This document shows positions 20,123 through 29,231 of a DNA stretch of 64,000 bases, piece by piece. This DNA is from Sphingopyxis sp. MWB1 (GTDB taxonomy: Bacteria > Pseudomonadota > Alphaproteobacteria > Sphingomonadales > Sphingomonadaceae), in NCBI RefSeq assembly GCF_000763945.1, contig NZ_JQFJ01000002.1, forward strand, positions 2,159,501 through 2,223,500. The letters are read 5' to 3'. Under the pieces are notes generated by a model, which was given only the letters and a program-made list of their open reading frames with translations, was not told the DNA's origin and made no database searches. The translations under genes were made by a program, and so were the position numbers. Positions within the stretch are counted from its first letter, which is position 1. Each line of letters begins with the position of its first letter.

Positions 20123-23008
20123 ATGGCTCGTTTCCGTCATTTTTCTTTGGCTCTGGCTATCACGACCTCGCTGGTTGCAGCCGGTCCGGTGCTCGCCAAG
20201 GCCAAGGGCGATGAGCCCGCGCCAATTTCCGACCTGGTGAAGGCGGTCGATATCCCCTATGAAAGCTTCACGCTCGACAATGGGCTGCGCGTGATCGTCC
20301 ATGAAGATCGCAAGGCGCCGGTCGTGGCCGTATCGGTCTGGTACCGCGTGGGATCGAAGCATGAGCCCAAGGGCAAGACCGGCTTTGCCCATTTGTTCGA
20401 ACATCTGATGTTCAACGGTTCGGAAAATGCGCCGGGCGATTTTTTCGAGCCGCTGCAGCAGGTCGGCGCGACCGATTTCAACGGCACCACTTTCCTTGAC
20501 CGCACCAATTATTTCGAGACCGTGCCGACTGCGGCGCTCGACCGCGCGCTGTTCCTCGAAAGCGACCGCATGGGGCATTTGCTGGGCGCGGTGACGCAGG
20601 AAAAGCTCGATAACCAGCGCGGCGTGGTGCAGAATGAAAAGCGGCAGGGCGACAATAATCCCTTTGGCCTGCTGCGTTACGAGATTTTCGAAAATCTCTT
20701 CCCCAAGGGGCATCCCTATCACCACAGCACCATCGGTTCGATGGCCGACCTTAATTCGGCGAGCCTCGATGATGTGAAAAAATGGTTCACCGACAATTAT
20801 GGCCCGAACAACGCCGTGCTGGTGCTGGCGGGCGATATTGATGTCGCCACCGCGAAGGAGAAGGTGACGCACTGGTTCGGCGATATTCCGCGCGGTCCGG
20901 CGGTGAAGGCGGTCGATGCACCGGTGCCGACCCTGCCCGCGCCGCTGGCGAAGGAAGTGAAGGATCTGATCCCGACCACGCGCCTTTATCGCATGTGGAC
21001 GATCCCGGGGCTCAACGATCCCGATGCCGTGCCGCTGCAGATGGCGATGGGCGTATTGGGGGGGCTTTCCTCCTCGCGGCTCGACAATGCGCTCGTCCGC
21101 AAGGATCAGGTAGCGGTCAGCGTGGGCGCCAGTGCCTCGCCCTTTGAAGATGCCGGCATATTGATCGTCCAGGCCGATGTGAAACCCGGCGTCGATGTCG
21201 ATCTGGTGTCGAAGCGGCTCGACGAGGAAATCGCCAAATTTCTGGAAAGCGGCCCGACGGCGGATGAATTGCAGCGCGCGGCGGCAAGCTATCTGGGCGG
21301 CGCCATTGGCGGGCTCGAATCGGTCGGCGGTTTTGGCGGCAAGGCGGTCGCGCTGGCCGAAGGGGCGCTTTATTCGAACGACCCCGGCTATTATCGCACC
21401 GAGCTTGACCGCATGGCCAAGGCGACCCCTGAGCAGGTGCGCGATATCACGCGCAAATGGATGTCGCGGCCGGCCTTTTCGCTGAAATATACGCCGGGTG
21501 AGCGCACCGAGGGCGGCGAGCATCGCGGCGGCGCGGTGGTGGCGGCCAAGGATGCCGTGCCCTTTGCCGCCGACCGTTACTGGAACCCCGATCTGGGCGA
21601 TGTCGGCCCTGCCTCCTCCACGCCCGGCGCGACGTCGATCGCCGACCGGTCGCAATTGCCCCCCGTGGCCAATCTGACCGCGCTCGATTTTCCCGATATC
21701 GAGCGGGCGAAGCTGAAAAACGGCATCGAGGTGGTGTTTGCGCGGCGCAGCGCGGTGCCGACGGTGAATGTCGCGGTCAGCTTTGATGCAGGCTATGCCG
21801 CCGATCCGCGCGACGCGCTCGGCACCCAGTCGCTGATGCTCAGCCTGATGAACGAAGGCACGACCAGCCTCGATTCGATTGCCTTTGCCGAGGCCAAGGA
21901 GCGGCTGGGCGCGCAGATCAGCGGATCGGCCAATGCCGACGAAACCGTCTTTACGCTGTTCGCCCTGACTCCCAATCTCGCGCCTTCGCTGCGCCTGCTC
22001 GCGGATTATATCCGCCATCCCGCCTTCGACGCGAAGGAATTGGAGCGGGTGCGCGCGCAGCAGCTCAATCGCCTGAACAGCGAATTGAACACGCCCAATG
22101 CGATTGCGTCGCGCGTCCTGATGCCCGTCCTTTATGGCGAGGGGCACCCCTATGGCATTCCGCCGTCGGGGCTGGGGAATGAAGCGGCGGTCAAGGCGGC
22201 GACCCGCGACCAGCTCGCCGCTTTCCATCAGGCGTGGATCCGTCCCGACAATGCCCGTATTTTCGTGGTGGGCGATACGACGCTGGCCAAGGTCACCCAG
22301 CAGCTGAACGCGACCTTTGGCGACTGGCGCGCCCGGCGCGATGCCAAGCCGGTGAAGCATTTCGATGTCGCCATTCCGGCCCCGCAGCCGCGCATCATTC
22401 TGGTCGACCGGCCCAAATCGCCGCAGTCGGTGATCATGGCGGGCAAGGTCCTCGACAAGACCGGTCGCGATTCGCTCGAAATCTTGCGGTCCGCCAATGA
22501 TATTTTCGGCGGCAGCTTCCTCTCGCGCTTCAACATGAACCTGCGCGAGACCAAGGGCTGGTCCTATGGCGTGCGCACGCGCGTGTCGGGTGAAGCCGAC
22601 CGGGTGAGCTGGACCGCCTTTGCGCCGGTTCAGGCCGACCGCACCGGCGATGCGATCAAGGAATTGCAGAGCGACCTTTCGGCCTATCTGGGCGACAAGG
22701 GAACGACGGCAGAGGAATTGGAGCGGACGGTCAACGGCAGCGTTCGCGAACTGCCCGGCAGTTTTGAAACCTCGGGCGATGTGCTTGCGGGGATGCGCTC
22801 GATCGTCAAGTTTGACCGCCCCGACACTTATTATGAGACGCTTCCCGAAATCTATGAAGCGATGACTCGTGAGCAGGTCGATGCGGCAGCGCGCGAAACC
22901 CTGAGCGCCGATAATCTGGTCTATGTCGTCGTCGGCGATGCGGCGGTTGTGAAACCGCAGCTTGACGAACTGGGGCTTCCCGTGGAAACAGCGACATTGT
23001 CTAATTAA
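20123..23008 (+). CDS. M16 family metallopeptidase, two-domain, periplasmic
   Basis: 961 residues from the ATG at 20123 (SD AAGGGGA). The signal peptide ends near GPVLA/KAKG. The first M16 unit carries the inverted zinc motif HLFEH (in GFAHLFEHLMFNG) and the downstream Glu region (NQRGVVQNEKRQGDNNPFG). The second unit begins near FPDIERAKLKNGIEVVF and lacks HxxEH, as normal for the non-catalytic half of fused M16 proteins (pitrilysin/PqqL-like). It probably degrades peptides in the periplasm. It lies just after the acylase gene on the same strand (106 nt gap). Confidence 0.93.
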   Translation: MARFRHFSLALAITTSLVAAGPVLAKAKGDEPAPISDLVKAVDIPYESFTLDNGLRVIVHEDRKAPVVAVSVWYRVGSKHEPKGKTGFAHLFEHLMFNGSENAPGDFFEPLQQVGATDFNGTTFLDRTNYFETVPTAALDRALFLESDRMGHLLGAVTQEKLDNQRGVVQNEKRQGDNNPFGLLRYEIFENLFPKGHPYHHSTIGSMADLNSASLDDVKKWFTDNYGPNNAVLVLAGDIDVATAKEKVTHWFGDIPRGPAVKAVDAPVPTLPAPLAKEVKDLIPTTRLYRMWTIPGLNDPDAVPLQMAMGVLGGLSSSRLDNALVRKDQVAVSVGASASPFEDAGILIVQADVKPGVDVDLVSKRLDEEIAKFLESGPTADELQRAAASYLGGAIGGLESVGGFGGKAVALAEGALYSNDPGYYRTELDRMAKATPEQVRDITRKWMSRPAFSLKYTPGERTEGGEHRGGAVVAAKDAVPFAADRYWNPDLGDVGPASSTPGATSIADRSQLPPVANLTALDFPDIERAKLKNGIEVVFARRSAVPTVNVAVSFDAGYAADPRDALGTQSLMLSLMNEGTTSLDSIAFAEAKERLGAQISGSANADETVFTLFALTPNLAPSLRLLADYIRHPAFDAKELERVRAQQLNRLNSELNTPNAIASRVLMPVLYGEGHPYGIPPSGLGNEAAVKAATRDQLAAFHQAWIRPDNARIFVVGDTTLAKVTQQLNATFGDWRARRDAKPVKHFDVAIPAPQPRIILVDRPKSPQSVIMAGKVLDKTGRDSLEILRSANDIFGGSFLSRFNMNLRETKGWSYGVRTRVSGEADRVSWTAFAPVQADRTGDAIKELQSDLSAYLGDKGTTAEELERTVNGSVRELPGSFETSGDVLAGMRSIVKFDRPDTYYETLPEIYEAMTREQVDAAARETLSADNLVYVVVGDAAVVKPQLDELGLPVETATLSN

Positions 23009-23033
23009 CATTGGTTTAAATTAGGAGATGGAT

Positions 23034-23336
23034 ATGTCGCAGGTTGATGGCAGCTATGATTGCGTAACCAAATCGCCGATGGGCGACCAGAAGTCGGTGT
23101 TCACCGTCAAGAGCGACGGCGACAGCTTTACCGGGCAGAATGCCGGGGCCATGGGATCGCTCGATGTCGAAAATGGCAAGGTCGATGGCAATAAGCTGAC
23201 CTGGACGATGAACATGAAAGTGCCGATGCCGATGACGCTTGAATGCGAAGCGACGGTCGATGGCGACACGCTGACCGGCACGATCAAGGCGGGTGCTTTC
23301 GGCTCGATGGCGATGACGGGTACGCGTCAGAGCTGA
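23034..23336 (+). CDS. Small conserved unknown protein
   Basis: 100 residues from the ATG at 23034, which has AGGAG six bases upstream (the ATG at 23028 touches the SD). The sequence is an all-beta pattern with repeated Gly-Asp turns: DGSYDCVTKSPMGDQKSVFT, VKSDGDSFTGQ, VDGDTLTGTIK. It resembles the small beta-barrel-like domain seen at the end of some sphingomonad amidohydrolases, but I cannot name a function. It has no signal peptide. It lies 25 nt after the M16 gene and is followed by a terminator, so it closes that transcript. Confidence 0.75.
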   Translation: MSQVDGSYDCVTKSPMGDQKSVFTVKSDGDSFTGQNAGAMGSLDVENGKVDGNKLTWTMNMKVPMPMTLECEATVDGDTLTGTIKAGAFGSMAMTGTRQS

Positions 23337-23358
23337 TCCTTTTAAAGCCGCAAAATGG

Positions 23359-23392
23359 GAGGCCGTTTCGCGCGCGCGAGGCGGCCTCTTTT
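23359..23392 (+). terminator. Intrinsic terminator after the small unknown gene
   Basis: GAGGCCG ... CGGCCTC hairpin (23359-23388) with a GC-rich loop, followed by TTTT. It ends the M16/small-protein transcript before the MFS gene. Confidence 0.65.
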
Positions 23393-23470
23393 CATTCTGC
23401 ATAGCTTTGCGTTCCTGGCGCGCGCCGAAGGGCTATCCAAAACGGGCCTTGAGGCGCATATGTCCTTGCT

Positions 23471-24718
23471 ATGCACGACATTTCCGAATCTCCCCCGCGC
23501 CGCAGTCTTCCAGGTGAGCGCGAAATGGTTTTGATGATGGCGATGGTGATGGCGCTCAATGCGCTGGCCATTGATGCCATGCTGCCGGCTTTGCCCGCCA
23601 TTGGCGAAGGGCTGGGCGTCACCGCCGCCAACGACCGGCAATATGTGATCTCCACCTATCTGGTGGGTCTTGGCATTGGATCGCTTTTCTATGGACCGCT
23701 GGCCGACCGTTTCGGGCGCAAGGGCGTGCTGGTGCCGGCGCTCTTTGCCTATATCATCTTTTCTATCGGCTGCGGTCTCGCCACCAGCTTTCCCATGTTG
23801 CTTGGCTTGCGCTTTGGTCACGGGCTGGTCTCGGCGGGGCTGGGGGTGATTGTCGTCGCGGTCATTCGCGACCTGTTCGTCGGCGACGCCATGGCCAAGC
23901 GCATGTCGCTGATCTTTCTGGTCTTCATGATCGTGCCGATCATCGCCCCAACCTTGGGGGCCGGCATTGCCGCCGTCGCTGGCTGGCGCGCGATTTTTCT
24001 GGTGCTGGCGCTGATGGGCGGGGTGATGCTGTTCTGGTTGCGGCGCCTGCCGGAAACGCTGACGGCGGCGGATGTGCGCCCGCTCAACTGGCGGACGATG
24101 GTTGCGGGGTGGGCGACGGTGACGCGCCATCGCCGCGCGGCGGGCTATATGATCGCGGCGGGGCTGATGCAGGGCGCGCTCTATGGCTATTTGAACAGCA
24201 GCGAGCAGATTATCGGCGATGTGTTCGGCGCGCGTGAGCTATTCCCGCTGGTCTTTGCGGCGGTGGCGGTGGGCCTTGCCATCGCCAATTTCTCCAACTC
24301 GCGCATTGTCGAACGCTTTGGCGCGCGGCGGGTGTCGCAGACGGCGGTTTTCGCCTTTATGGCGACCTCGATCGCGCAGATTGTCGCGGCGCTGAGCGGC
24401 GGCGAGACGCTGACCATCTTTACCGTGCTGATGATGATCAACGTCGGGCTGATCGGCTTTATCGGCAGCAATTTCGGGTCGATCGCCATGGAGGATTTCG
24501 GCCATATGGCGGGCGTTGCGTCCTCCTATCAAAGCTTTGCGCGCACCTTGCTGGCCGCCGTCGCGGGCGCGGTGATCGGGCAGCAATATGACGGCACGAC
24601 CCTGCCGCTGGCCTATGCCTTTCTGATCTCTGCCATTGGCGGCTTGGCGCTGGTTTTCTGGGCCGAGCGCGGGCGGCTCTTTACCCGTCCGGGCACCGCG
24701 CCCAAGGCGCCTTTCTAG
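23471..24718 (+). CDS. MFS transporter, Bcr/CflA drug-exporter type
   Basis: 415 residues with about 12 hydrophobic segments. The first loop motif GPLADRFGRKGVLVPAL is the MFS A-motif of DHA1 exporters, and the opening (MMAMVMALNALAIDAMLPALP) is typical of the Bcr/CflA subfamily, where a membrane-embedded Asp helps couple proton entry. It probably exports drugs or small polar metabolites across the inner membrane. The C-terminus is short and cytosolic. It is convergent with the APC permease gene; a bidirectional terminator separates them. Confidence 0.9.
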   Translation: MHDISESPPRRSLPGEREMVLMMAMVMALNALAIDAMLPALPAIGEGLGVTAANDRQYVISTYLVGLGIGSLFYGPLADRFGRKGVLVPALFAYIIFSIGCGLATSFPMLLGLRFGHGLVSAGLGVIVVAVIRDLFVGDAMAKRMSLIFLVFMIVPIIAPTLGAGIAAVAGWRAIFLVLALMGGVMLFWLRRLPETLTAADVRPLNWRTMVAGWATVTRHRRAAGYMIAAGLMQGALYGYLNSSEQIIGDVFGARELFPLVFAAVAVGLAIANFSNSRIVERFGARRVSQTAVFAFMATSIAQIVAALSGGETLTIFTVLMMINVGLIGFIGSNFGSIAMEDFGHMAGVASSYQSFARTLLAAVAGAVIGQQYDGTTLPLAYAFLISAIGGLALVFWAERGRLFTRPGTAPKAPF

Positions 24719-24782
24719 CGCGTTGGGCGTCGGCCCGTTCCCGGATCACCCGAATGAGCGCATATTGGGTAAGCGCATAAAA

Positions 24783-24807
24783 GAAAGGGGGCCATTGGCC
24801 CCCTTTC
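24783..24807. terminator. Bidirectional terminator between MFS and APC genes
   Basis: GAAAGGGGGCC-ATT-GGCCCCCTTTC, a perfect 11-bp hairpin with A- and T-runs at its ends, lies between the convergent genes ending at 24718 (+) and 24829 (-). Confidence 0.75.
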
Positions 24808-24828
24808 GATTGGCTGATGCGCGACCCG

Positions 24829-26385
24829 TCAGTCGAACGACGGGACGGGCGGAACAGGCGGCGGCGGGGCGTCACTGTCATCTTCATGCACCTCGACGAT
24901 GCCGCGACCGACATGGCTGCGACGATAACCGTAGATGAAATAGATGACGAGGCCGATGGCGCCCCAGACGGGCAACACCATTTTCGCATCGAAGGGCAGG
25001 TTGAAATAGAGGCCCAGCGTACCGACAATGGCGAGCGGGGCGACGATCCAGACCAGCGGGGTGCGGAAAGGCCGGTGACGCGTCGGATCCTTGATGCGCA
25101 GCGCCAGCACCGCAATCGCCACCATGAAGAAGGCGAAGAGCGTACCCGAGTTGGAGATGTCGGCAAGCTTTCCGACCGGGAGGAAGGCGGCGAAGAAAGC
25201 GACCGCCACACCCGTAATCATGGTCACAACATGCGGCGTTTTCCACTTGGGGTGGATCGTCGCGAGCTTTTCGGGAAGCAGGCCGTCGCGGGCCATGACG
25301 AAGAAGATGCGCGTCTGGCCGAAAAGCATGATCAGAATGACCGAGGGCAGCGCGAGGAAAGCCGCGATGCCGATGGCGTTGCCGAGCCACGGATAGCCGA
25401 TTTCGCGCAGCACATGAGCCAGCGCCTCACGCGAGCAAACCAGCGGTTCATGGCCGATTGCGACAAGCGAAGCACATTGTTCAGCAAGCGCGCGCGAACC
25501 GGGGGCAAGCAATTCGCCCGCCGGACCGGAGACCGGCTGCGCGCCCAGCGTGCCGATCGCACCGGCGGCCACCGCAAGGTAGAAGAGGGTGCAGACGCCG
25601 AGCGAGGCGATCAGGCCGATGGGCACGTTGCGCTGCGGATTCTTGGTTTCCTCGGCCGCGGTCGAGACGGCGTCGAAGCCGACATAGGCGAAGAAGATCG
25701 ACGCCGCGGCGCCGACCGCGCCAAAGCCCGCCATCTGGCCGAACCAGCCATTGGGCAGGAAGGGATCGAAATTCTGGCCCTTTATCATCGGCAGGGTGAG
25801 CGCGATGAAGAGGGTGAGAGCGGTGACCTTGATCACCACGAGGACGGCGTTGACGCGCGCGCTTTCGGTGGTGCCGATCATCAGCAGCCAGGTGACGAGC
25901 AGGGCGATCACCAGCGCCGGCAGATTGACGAGCCCGCCCGCATAGGGACCGACCGTCAGCCAGAGCGGAAATTCGATGCCTGCATTGGATAAAAGCCCGA
26001 CGAAATAGCCCGACCAGCCGACCGATACGGCGGAGGCCGCGACGGCATATTCGAGGATGAGCGCCCAGCCGACGGTCCAGGCGAGAAGTTCGCCCATTAC
26101 GGCATAGGTATAGGTATAGGCGCTGCCCGAGACGGGCACCATCGAGGCGAGTTCGGAATAGCAGAGCGCCGCGACGACGCAGACGAGGCCTGCGATCACG
26201 AAGCTCCACATCATGCCGGGCCCCGCCTTTTGCGCGGCCTCTGCCGTCAGGACGAAAATGCCGGTGCCGATGATGGCCCCGATCCCGAGCATGGTTAGCT
26301 GAAAGGCACCGAGGGATCGGTGCAGCGACTTTTTCTCGGCAGTTGCCAAGATTGCGTCGAGTGATTTGACGCGTCCAAAAATCAT
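24829..26385 (-). CDS. APC-family amino acid permease (cationic amino acid transporter type)
   Basis: 518 residues starting MIFGRVKSLDAILATAEK; the upstream in-frame extension to 26436 is not needed, and GGGGA lies before this ATG. About 12-14 transmembrane segments. TM1 carries the unwound Gly motif GIGAIIGTGIFVLTAEAA, and the VPVSGSAYTYTYAVMGEL segment is typical of the CAT/YfnA subfamily. The C-terminal tail is acidic then Pro-rich (EVHEDDSDAPPPPVPPVP). It probably imports amino acids by proton symport. Transcribed alone. Confidence 0.92.
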   Translation of the reverse strand: MIFGRVKSLDAILATAEKKSLHRSLGAFQLTMLGIGAIIGTGIFVLTAEAAQKAGPGMMWSFVIAGLVCVVAALCYSELASMVPVSGSAYTYTYAVMGELLAWTVGWALILEYAVAASAVSVGWSGYFVGLLSNAGIEFPLWLTVGPYAGGLVNLPALVIALLVTWLLMIGTTESARVNAVLVVIKVTALTLFIALTLPMIKGQNFDPFLPNGWFGQMAGFGAVGAAASIFFAYVGFDAVSTAAEETKNPQRNVPIGLIASLGVCTLFYLAVAAGAIGTLGAQPVSGPAGELLAPGSRALAEQCASLVAIGHEPLVCSREALAHVLREIGYPWLGNAIGIAAFLALPSVILIMLFGQTRIFFVMARDGLLPEKLATIHPKWKTPHVVTMITGVAVAFFAAFLPVGKLADISNSGTLFAFFMVAIAVLALRIKDPTRHRPFRTPLVWIVAPLAIVGTLGLYFNLPFDAKMVLPVWGAIGLVIYFIYGYRRSHVGRGIVEVHEDDSDAPPPPVPPVPSFD

Positions 26386-26662
26386 GCGTGTCTTCCCCTT
26401 ATTGGGGCCGGAACGGGCCCCTCTCCTGCCCCGCAAACTAGCTTCTCCGCCGGTCAGCGCAACTTAATTTCAGCGTCGTGACGCCAGTTTTACGGCTCGA
26501 AGGCGCCGCGCGCCGGGACAAAAGAGGCGGCGGCGTGGGGGCTTGGGGAAAGCGGAAGTTGGCGAAGGTGCCACGCAGCATAGGTGGGGCCGCGTGAGAA
26601 TTTCACCTATCCATTAATATTATCAATAAGTTAATTGGAGGCTTCGGCGCAGGCTTGCGCTC

Positions 26663-27040
26663 CTAACCCGCCAGCATTGGTCCGAGCGGCTTGCCGGCGA
26701 AGAGGTGGACGTGGAGGTGCGGCACCTCCTGATGGCCATGGCGCCCGATATTGGCGAGCAGGCGATAGCCGGGCTCGACAAGGCCCAGATCGCGCGCGAC
26801 CTGACCCACGGCGCGGATGAAGCCCGCGATTTCATCGGCGCTAGCGCGCGCCGAAAAATCGTCCCAGCTGACATAAGGCCCCTTGGGGATCACCAATATA
26901 TGCGTCGGCGCCTGTGGGTTGATGTCGTGAAAGGCGAGGGCGTGATCATCCTCATGGACTTTCTTGCACGGCAGTTCGCCGCGCAGGATGCGCGCGAAAA
27001 TATTATTCTCGTCATAGGGAAGGGTCGGGTCGATCGCCAT
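26663..27040 (-). CDS. HIT family protein (HinT-like nucleotide hydrolase)
   Basis: 125 residues. The histidine triad HLHVHLF (in QEVPHLHVHLFAGKPLG) is intact, and the N-terminal half has the usual IFARILRGELPCKKVHEDD and AFHDINPQAPTHILVIPK. Members hydrolyse AMP-lysine or adenosine phosphoramidates. The gene starts two bases after the hisE stop, so the two form an operon, a common pairing in alphaproteobacteria at the end of a his cluster. Confidence 0.95.
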   Translation of the reverse strand: MAIDPTLPYDENNIFARILRGELPCKKVHEDDHALAFHDINPQAPTHILVIPKGPYVSWDDFSARASADEIAGFIRAVGQVARDLGLVEPGYRLLANIGRHGHQEVPHLHVHLFAGKPLGPMLAG

Positions 27041-27042
27041 GA

Positions 27043-27384
27043 TCAGGGCTCCTTTTGCTGGCGGGCAGCCTTTTCGGCATGGCCCGAAATTCCGTGCCGC
27101 CGGTCAAGTTCGGTGGCGATGGCGTCCCAGCCAAGGCCGCGTTCGGCGAGCAATATATTGAGGTGGAAGATGAGGTCGGCGGCCTCGCTCGTCAGCGCGG
27201 CGTCATCCTCGGTGAGCGCGGCGATGACCGTTTCGACCGCCTCCTCGCCCAGCTTTTGCGCGATCTTGCCGCGTCCCTTGGCGGCGAGGCTGGCGACATA
27301 GGAAGCGCCCGCATCACCTTCGGCGAGACGCTGGCGCACCAGCCGGTCGAGCCGGTCGAGAGCAGGGCCGATATGTTCGCTCAT
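27043..27384 (-). CDS. hisE: Phosphoribosyl-ATP diphosphatase (HisE)
   Basis: 113 residues of the all-alpha MazG-like fold. KIAQKLGEEAVETVIAAL and EAADLIFHLNILLAERGL carry the acidic Mg-binding residues. It converts PR-ATP to PR-AMP in histidine synthesis. No other his gene is in the window: the region upstream on the minus strand is occupied by the divergent ung gene, so hisE is separated from any hisF/hisA cluster here. Confidence 0.94.
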   Translation of the reverse strand: MSEHIGPALDRLDRLVRQRLAEGDAGASYVASLAAKGRGKIAQKLGEEAVETVIAALTEDDAALTSEAADLIFHLNILLAERGLGWDAIATELDRRHGISGHAEKAARQQKEP

Positions 27385-27537
27385 CTGATTTCCCTTTCGC
27401 GCGCCAAGGCGGGGCTGTGCATGTTCCTATCGCCTAGTGCGGCGGGGCGGCAATTTCCACCGCTGATGTTGTGGGCGCGGGGTGGGGCGCCGATAAGGTG
27501 CTGGACAAGCTGGTCCGGCTCCGGTCAAAGGGCGCGC

Positions 27538-28254
27538 ATGGCGGAGGTCAAGCTTCATCCCGACTGGCTCGCCGCGATCGGCGGCGAGTTTGAGCAGCCC
27601 TATATGGCGGCGCTCAAGCAGTTTCTGGCCGACGAACGCGCGAAGGGAAAGACCATCTATCCGCGCCCGCGCGACTGGTTCGCCGCGCTCGATGCGACGC
27701 CGCCGCAGGCGGTGCGCGTGGTGATTTTGGGGCAGGACCCCTATCATGGGCCGGATCAGGCGCATGGGCTGTGCTTTTCGGTGCGTCCCGGCGTGCGGAC
27801 GCCGCCCAGCCTCGTCAACATCTATAAGGAGATGGAGGCGGACCTTGGCATAACCCCCGCGCGCCACGGCTGCCTGACCCATTGGGCGCGGCAGGGCGTG
27901 CTGCTGCTCAACAATGTGCTGACAGTCGAGGCGGGGCAGGCGGCATCGCACAAGGGGCGCGGGTGGGAACGCTTCACCGACGCCGCGGTCGCCGCGGTCG
28001 CCGCCGATCCGGCGCCCAAGGTCTTTATCCTGTGGGGCAGCCATGCCCAGCGCAAGGCCGCCGATCTGCCGGGACTGGGCGCGGATAGCCCGCATCTGAT
28101 CCTCAGCGCGCCGCACCCGTCGCCGCTGTCGGCGCACAAGGGATTTTTCGGCACGCGGCCCTTCAGCCAGGCCAATGCGTTTCTGACCGCCAAGGGGCGC
28201 GGCGCCATCGACTGGCGGCTGCCCGATGTGGCGGAGGAATTGTCGCCGGCATGA
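27538..28254 (+). CDS. ung: Uracil-DNA glycosylase, family 1
   Basis: 238 residues from the ATG at 27538 (MAEVKLHPDWLAAIGGEF); the upstream in-frame extension overlaps hisE on the other strand and is not coding. The family 1 signatures are all present: VVILGQDPYHGPDQAHGL (catalytic Asp and Tyr), the Asn-containing VLLLNNVLTVE, and HPSPLSAHKGFFG (catalytic His and Leu loop). It removes uracil from DNA in base-excision repair. Its stop overlaps the start of the TauE-like gene (ATGA, 28251-28254). Confidence 0.97.
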   Translation: MAEVKLHPDWLAAIGGEFEQPYMAALKQFLADERAKGKTIYPRPRDWFAALDATPPQAVRVVILGQDPYHGPDQAHGLCFSVRPGVRTPPSLVNIYKEMEADLGITPARHGCLTHWARQGVLLLNNVLTVEAGQAASHKGRGWERFTDAAVAAVAADPAPKVFILWGSHAQRKAADLPGLGADSPHLILSAPHPSPLSAHKGFFGTRPFSQANAFLTAKGRGAIDWRLPDVAEELSPA

Positions 28255-29009
28255 GCCTGCTCGCCGATCCGGTGACGCTGGCGGTGCTGCTGGCGGCGGT
28301 GGTGCTGCTCGGCATGGCCAAGGGCGGGCTGGCGGGGGTCGGCGCGCTTGCCACGCCGCTCGCCGCGCTGGTGCTGCCGCCCGCGACCGCCGCCGCGCTG
28401 CTTCTCCCGATTTTGATCGTGCAGGATGCGATCAGCGTCTGGGCGTTTCGCAAGACATGGGACCGCTGGATCATCGCATGGATGCTCCCCGGTGCCGCCC
28501 TCGGCATTTTGGCGGGCTATTTTTACGCCGACCGGGTGGATGAGGCGCAGCTGATGGCGGCGCTGGGCGCGATTACCTTTGCCTTTGGCGTCTATCGCCT
28601 GTGGGTCGAGCGCGGCGGGCGGATCGTCGCCGCGTCGCAGTCGCCGGGCTGGGTCGGCAGCCTGTTTGGCGGGGCGATGGGGTTCGCCAGCCAGATCGCC
28701 CATGCCGGCGGCCCGCCGTTCCAGATGTGGGTCGCGCCGCGCAAGCTGCCCCACCTCACCTTTGTCGGGACCAATGCGGTGCTGTTCGCGCTGGTGAACT
28801 GGATCAAGGTGCCTGCCTATGTGGCGCTGGGCGCTTTCCCGCATGAGGTGATTGTCGCCGCGCTGATCCTGATGCCGCTGGCGATTGTTTCGACCCTGCT
28901 GACGGTACGCTGGTTGAAACGGATCGACGGGGCGCGATTCTATGTCATCATCTATCTGCTGATGATCTTCCTTGGCGCCAAGCTGATGTGGGACGGGCTG
29001 GGTGGATAA
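28251..29009 (+). CDS. TauE/SafE-family permease
   Basis: 252 residues with about eight hydrophobic helices; GMAKGGLAGVGALATPLAAL near the N-terminus and ASQIAHAGGPPFQMW in the second half form the two pseudo-repeats typical of TauE/SafE proteins. Members export sulfite, sulfonates or related anions across the inner membrane. It is translationally coupled to ung, an association with no obvious functional logic. Confidence 0.9.
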   Translation: MSLLADPVTLAVLLAAVVLLGMAKGGLAGVGALATPLAALVLPPATAAALLLPILIVQDAISVWAFRKTWDRWIIAWMLPGAALGILAGYFYADRVDEAQLMAALGAITFAFGVYRLWVERGGRIVAASQSPGWVGSLFGGAMGFASQIAHAGGPPFQMWVAPRKLPHLTFVGTNAVLFALVNWIKVPAYVALGAFPHEVIVAALILMPLAIVSTLLTVRWLKRIDGARFYVIIYLLMIFLGAKLMWDGLGG

Positions 29010-29087
29010 GGGGCGACTTGCGCTGCCAAAGCGCGTAGGCTCTGCCCCGCCGGGCAAAGGCGCCCGCGCCGTTTCAAGGTATTGACC

Positions 29088-29219
29088 ATGGCCAAAGGCC
29101 AGAAGAAGACGAACCGCGAAATTCGCAAACCCAAAGCCGAAAAGCCGAAGAAGCCCAATGCCAGCAATCCGTCAACCAAGGCGGGGGTGGTCGCGGGCCT
29201 CGACAATATGAAGAAATAA
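29088..29219 (+). CDS. 43-residue basic protein
   Basis: ATG at 29088 opens a 43-codon frame encoding MAKGQKKTNREIRKPKAEKP and ending ASNPSTKAGVVAGLDNMKK. It has about 12 Lys/Arg, no membrane segment, and a pattern (basic N-terminal half, then a short Gly/Val/Ala-rich tail) that I recall from small conserved sphingomonad/proteobacterial proteins. The function is unknown; nucleic-acid or ribosome binding would suit the charge. It lies 12 nt before the YaiI/YqxD-like gene on the same strand. Confidence 0.7.
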   Translation: MAKGQKKTNREIRKPKAEKPKKPNASNPSTKAGVVAGLDNMKK

Positions 29220-29231
29220 CCCCGCCGCCCG

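Noticed and set aside
19982..23011. 1009-codon open frame on the minus strand opposite the M16 protease gene
   Set aside because: Shadow of the real plus-strand gene in GC-rich DNA; Arg/His/Gly-rich translation with no domain, while the plus strand gives a full M16 protein.
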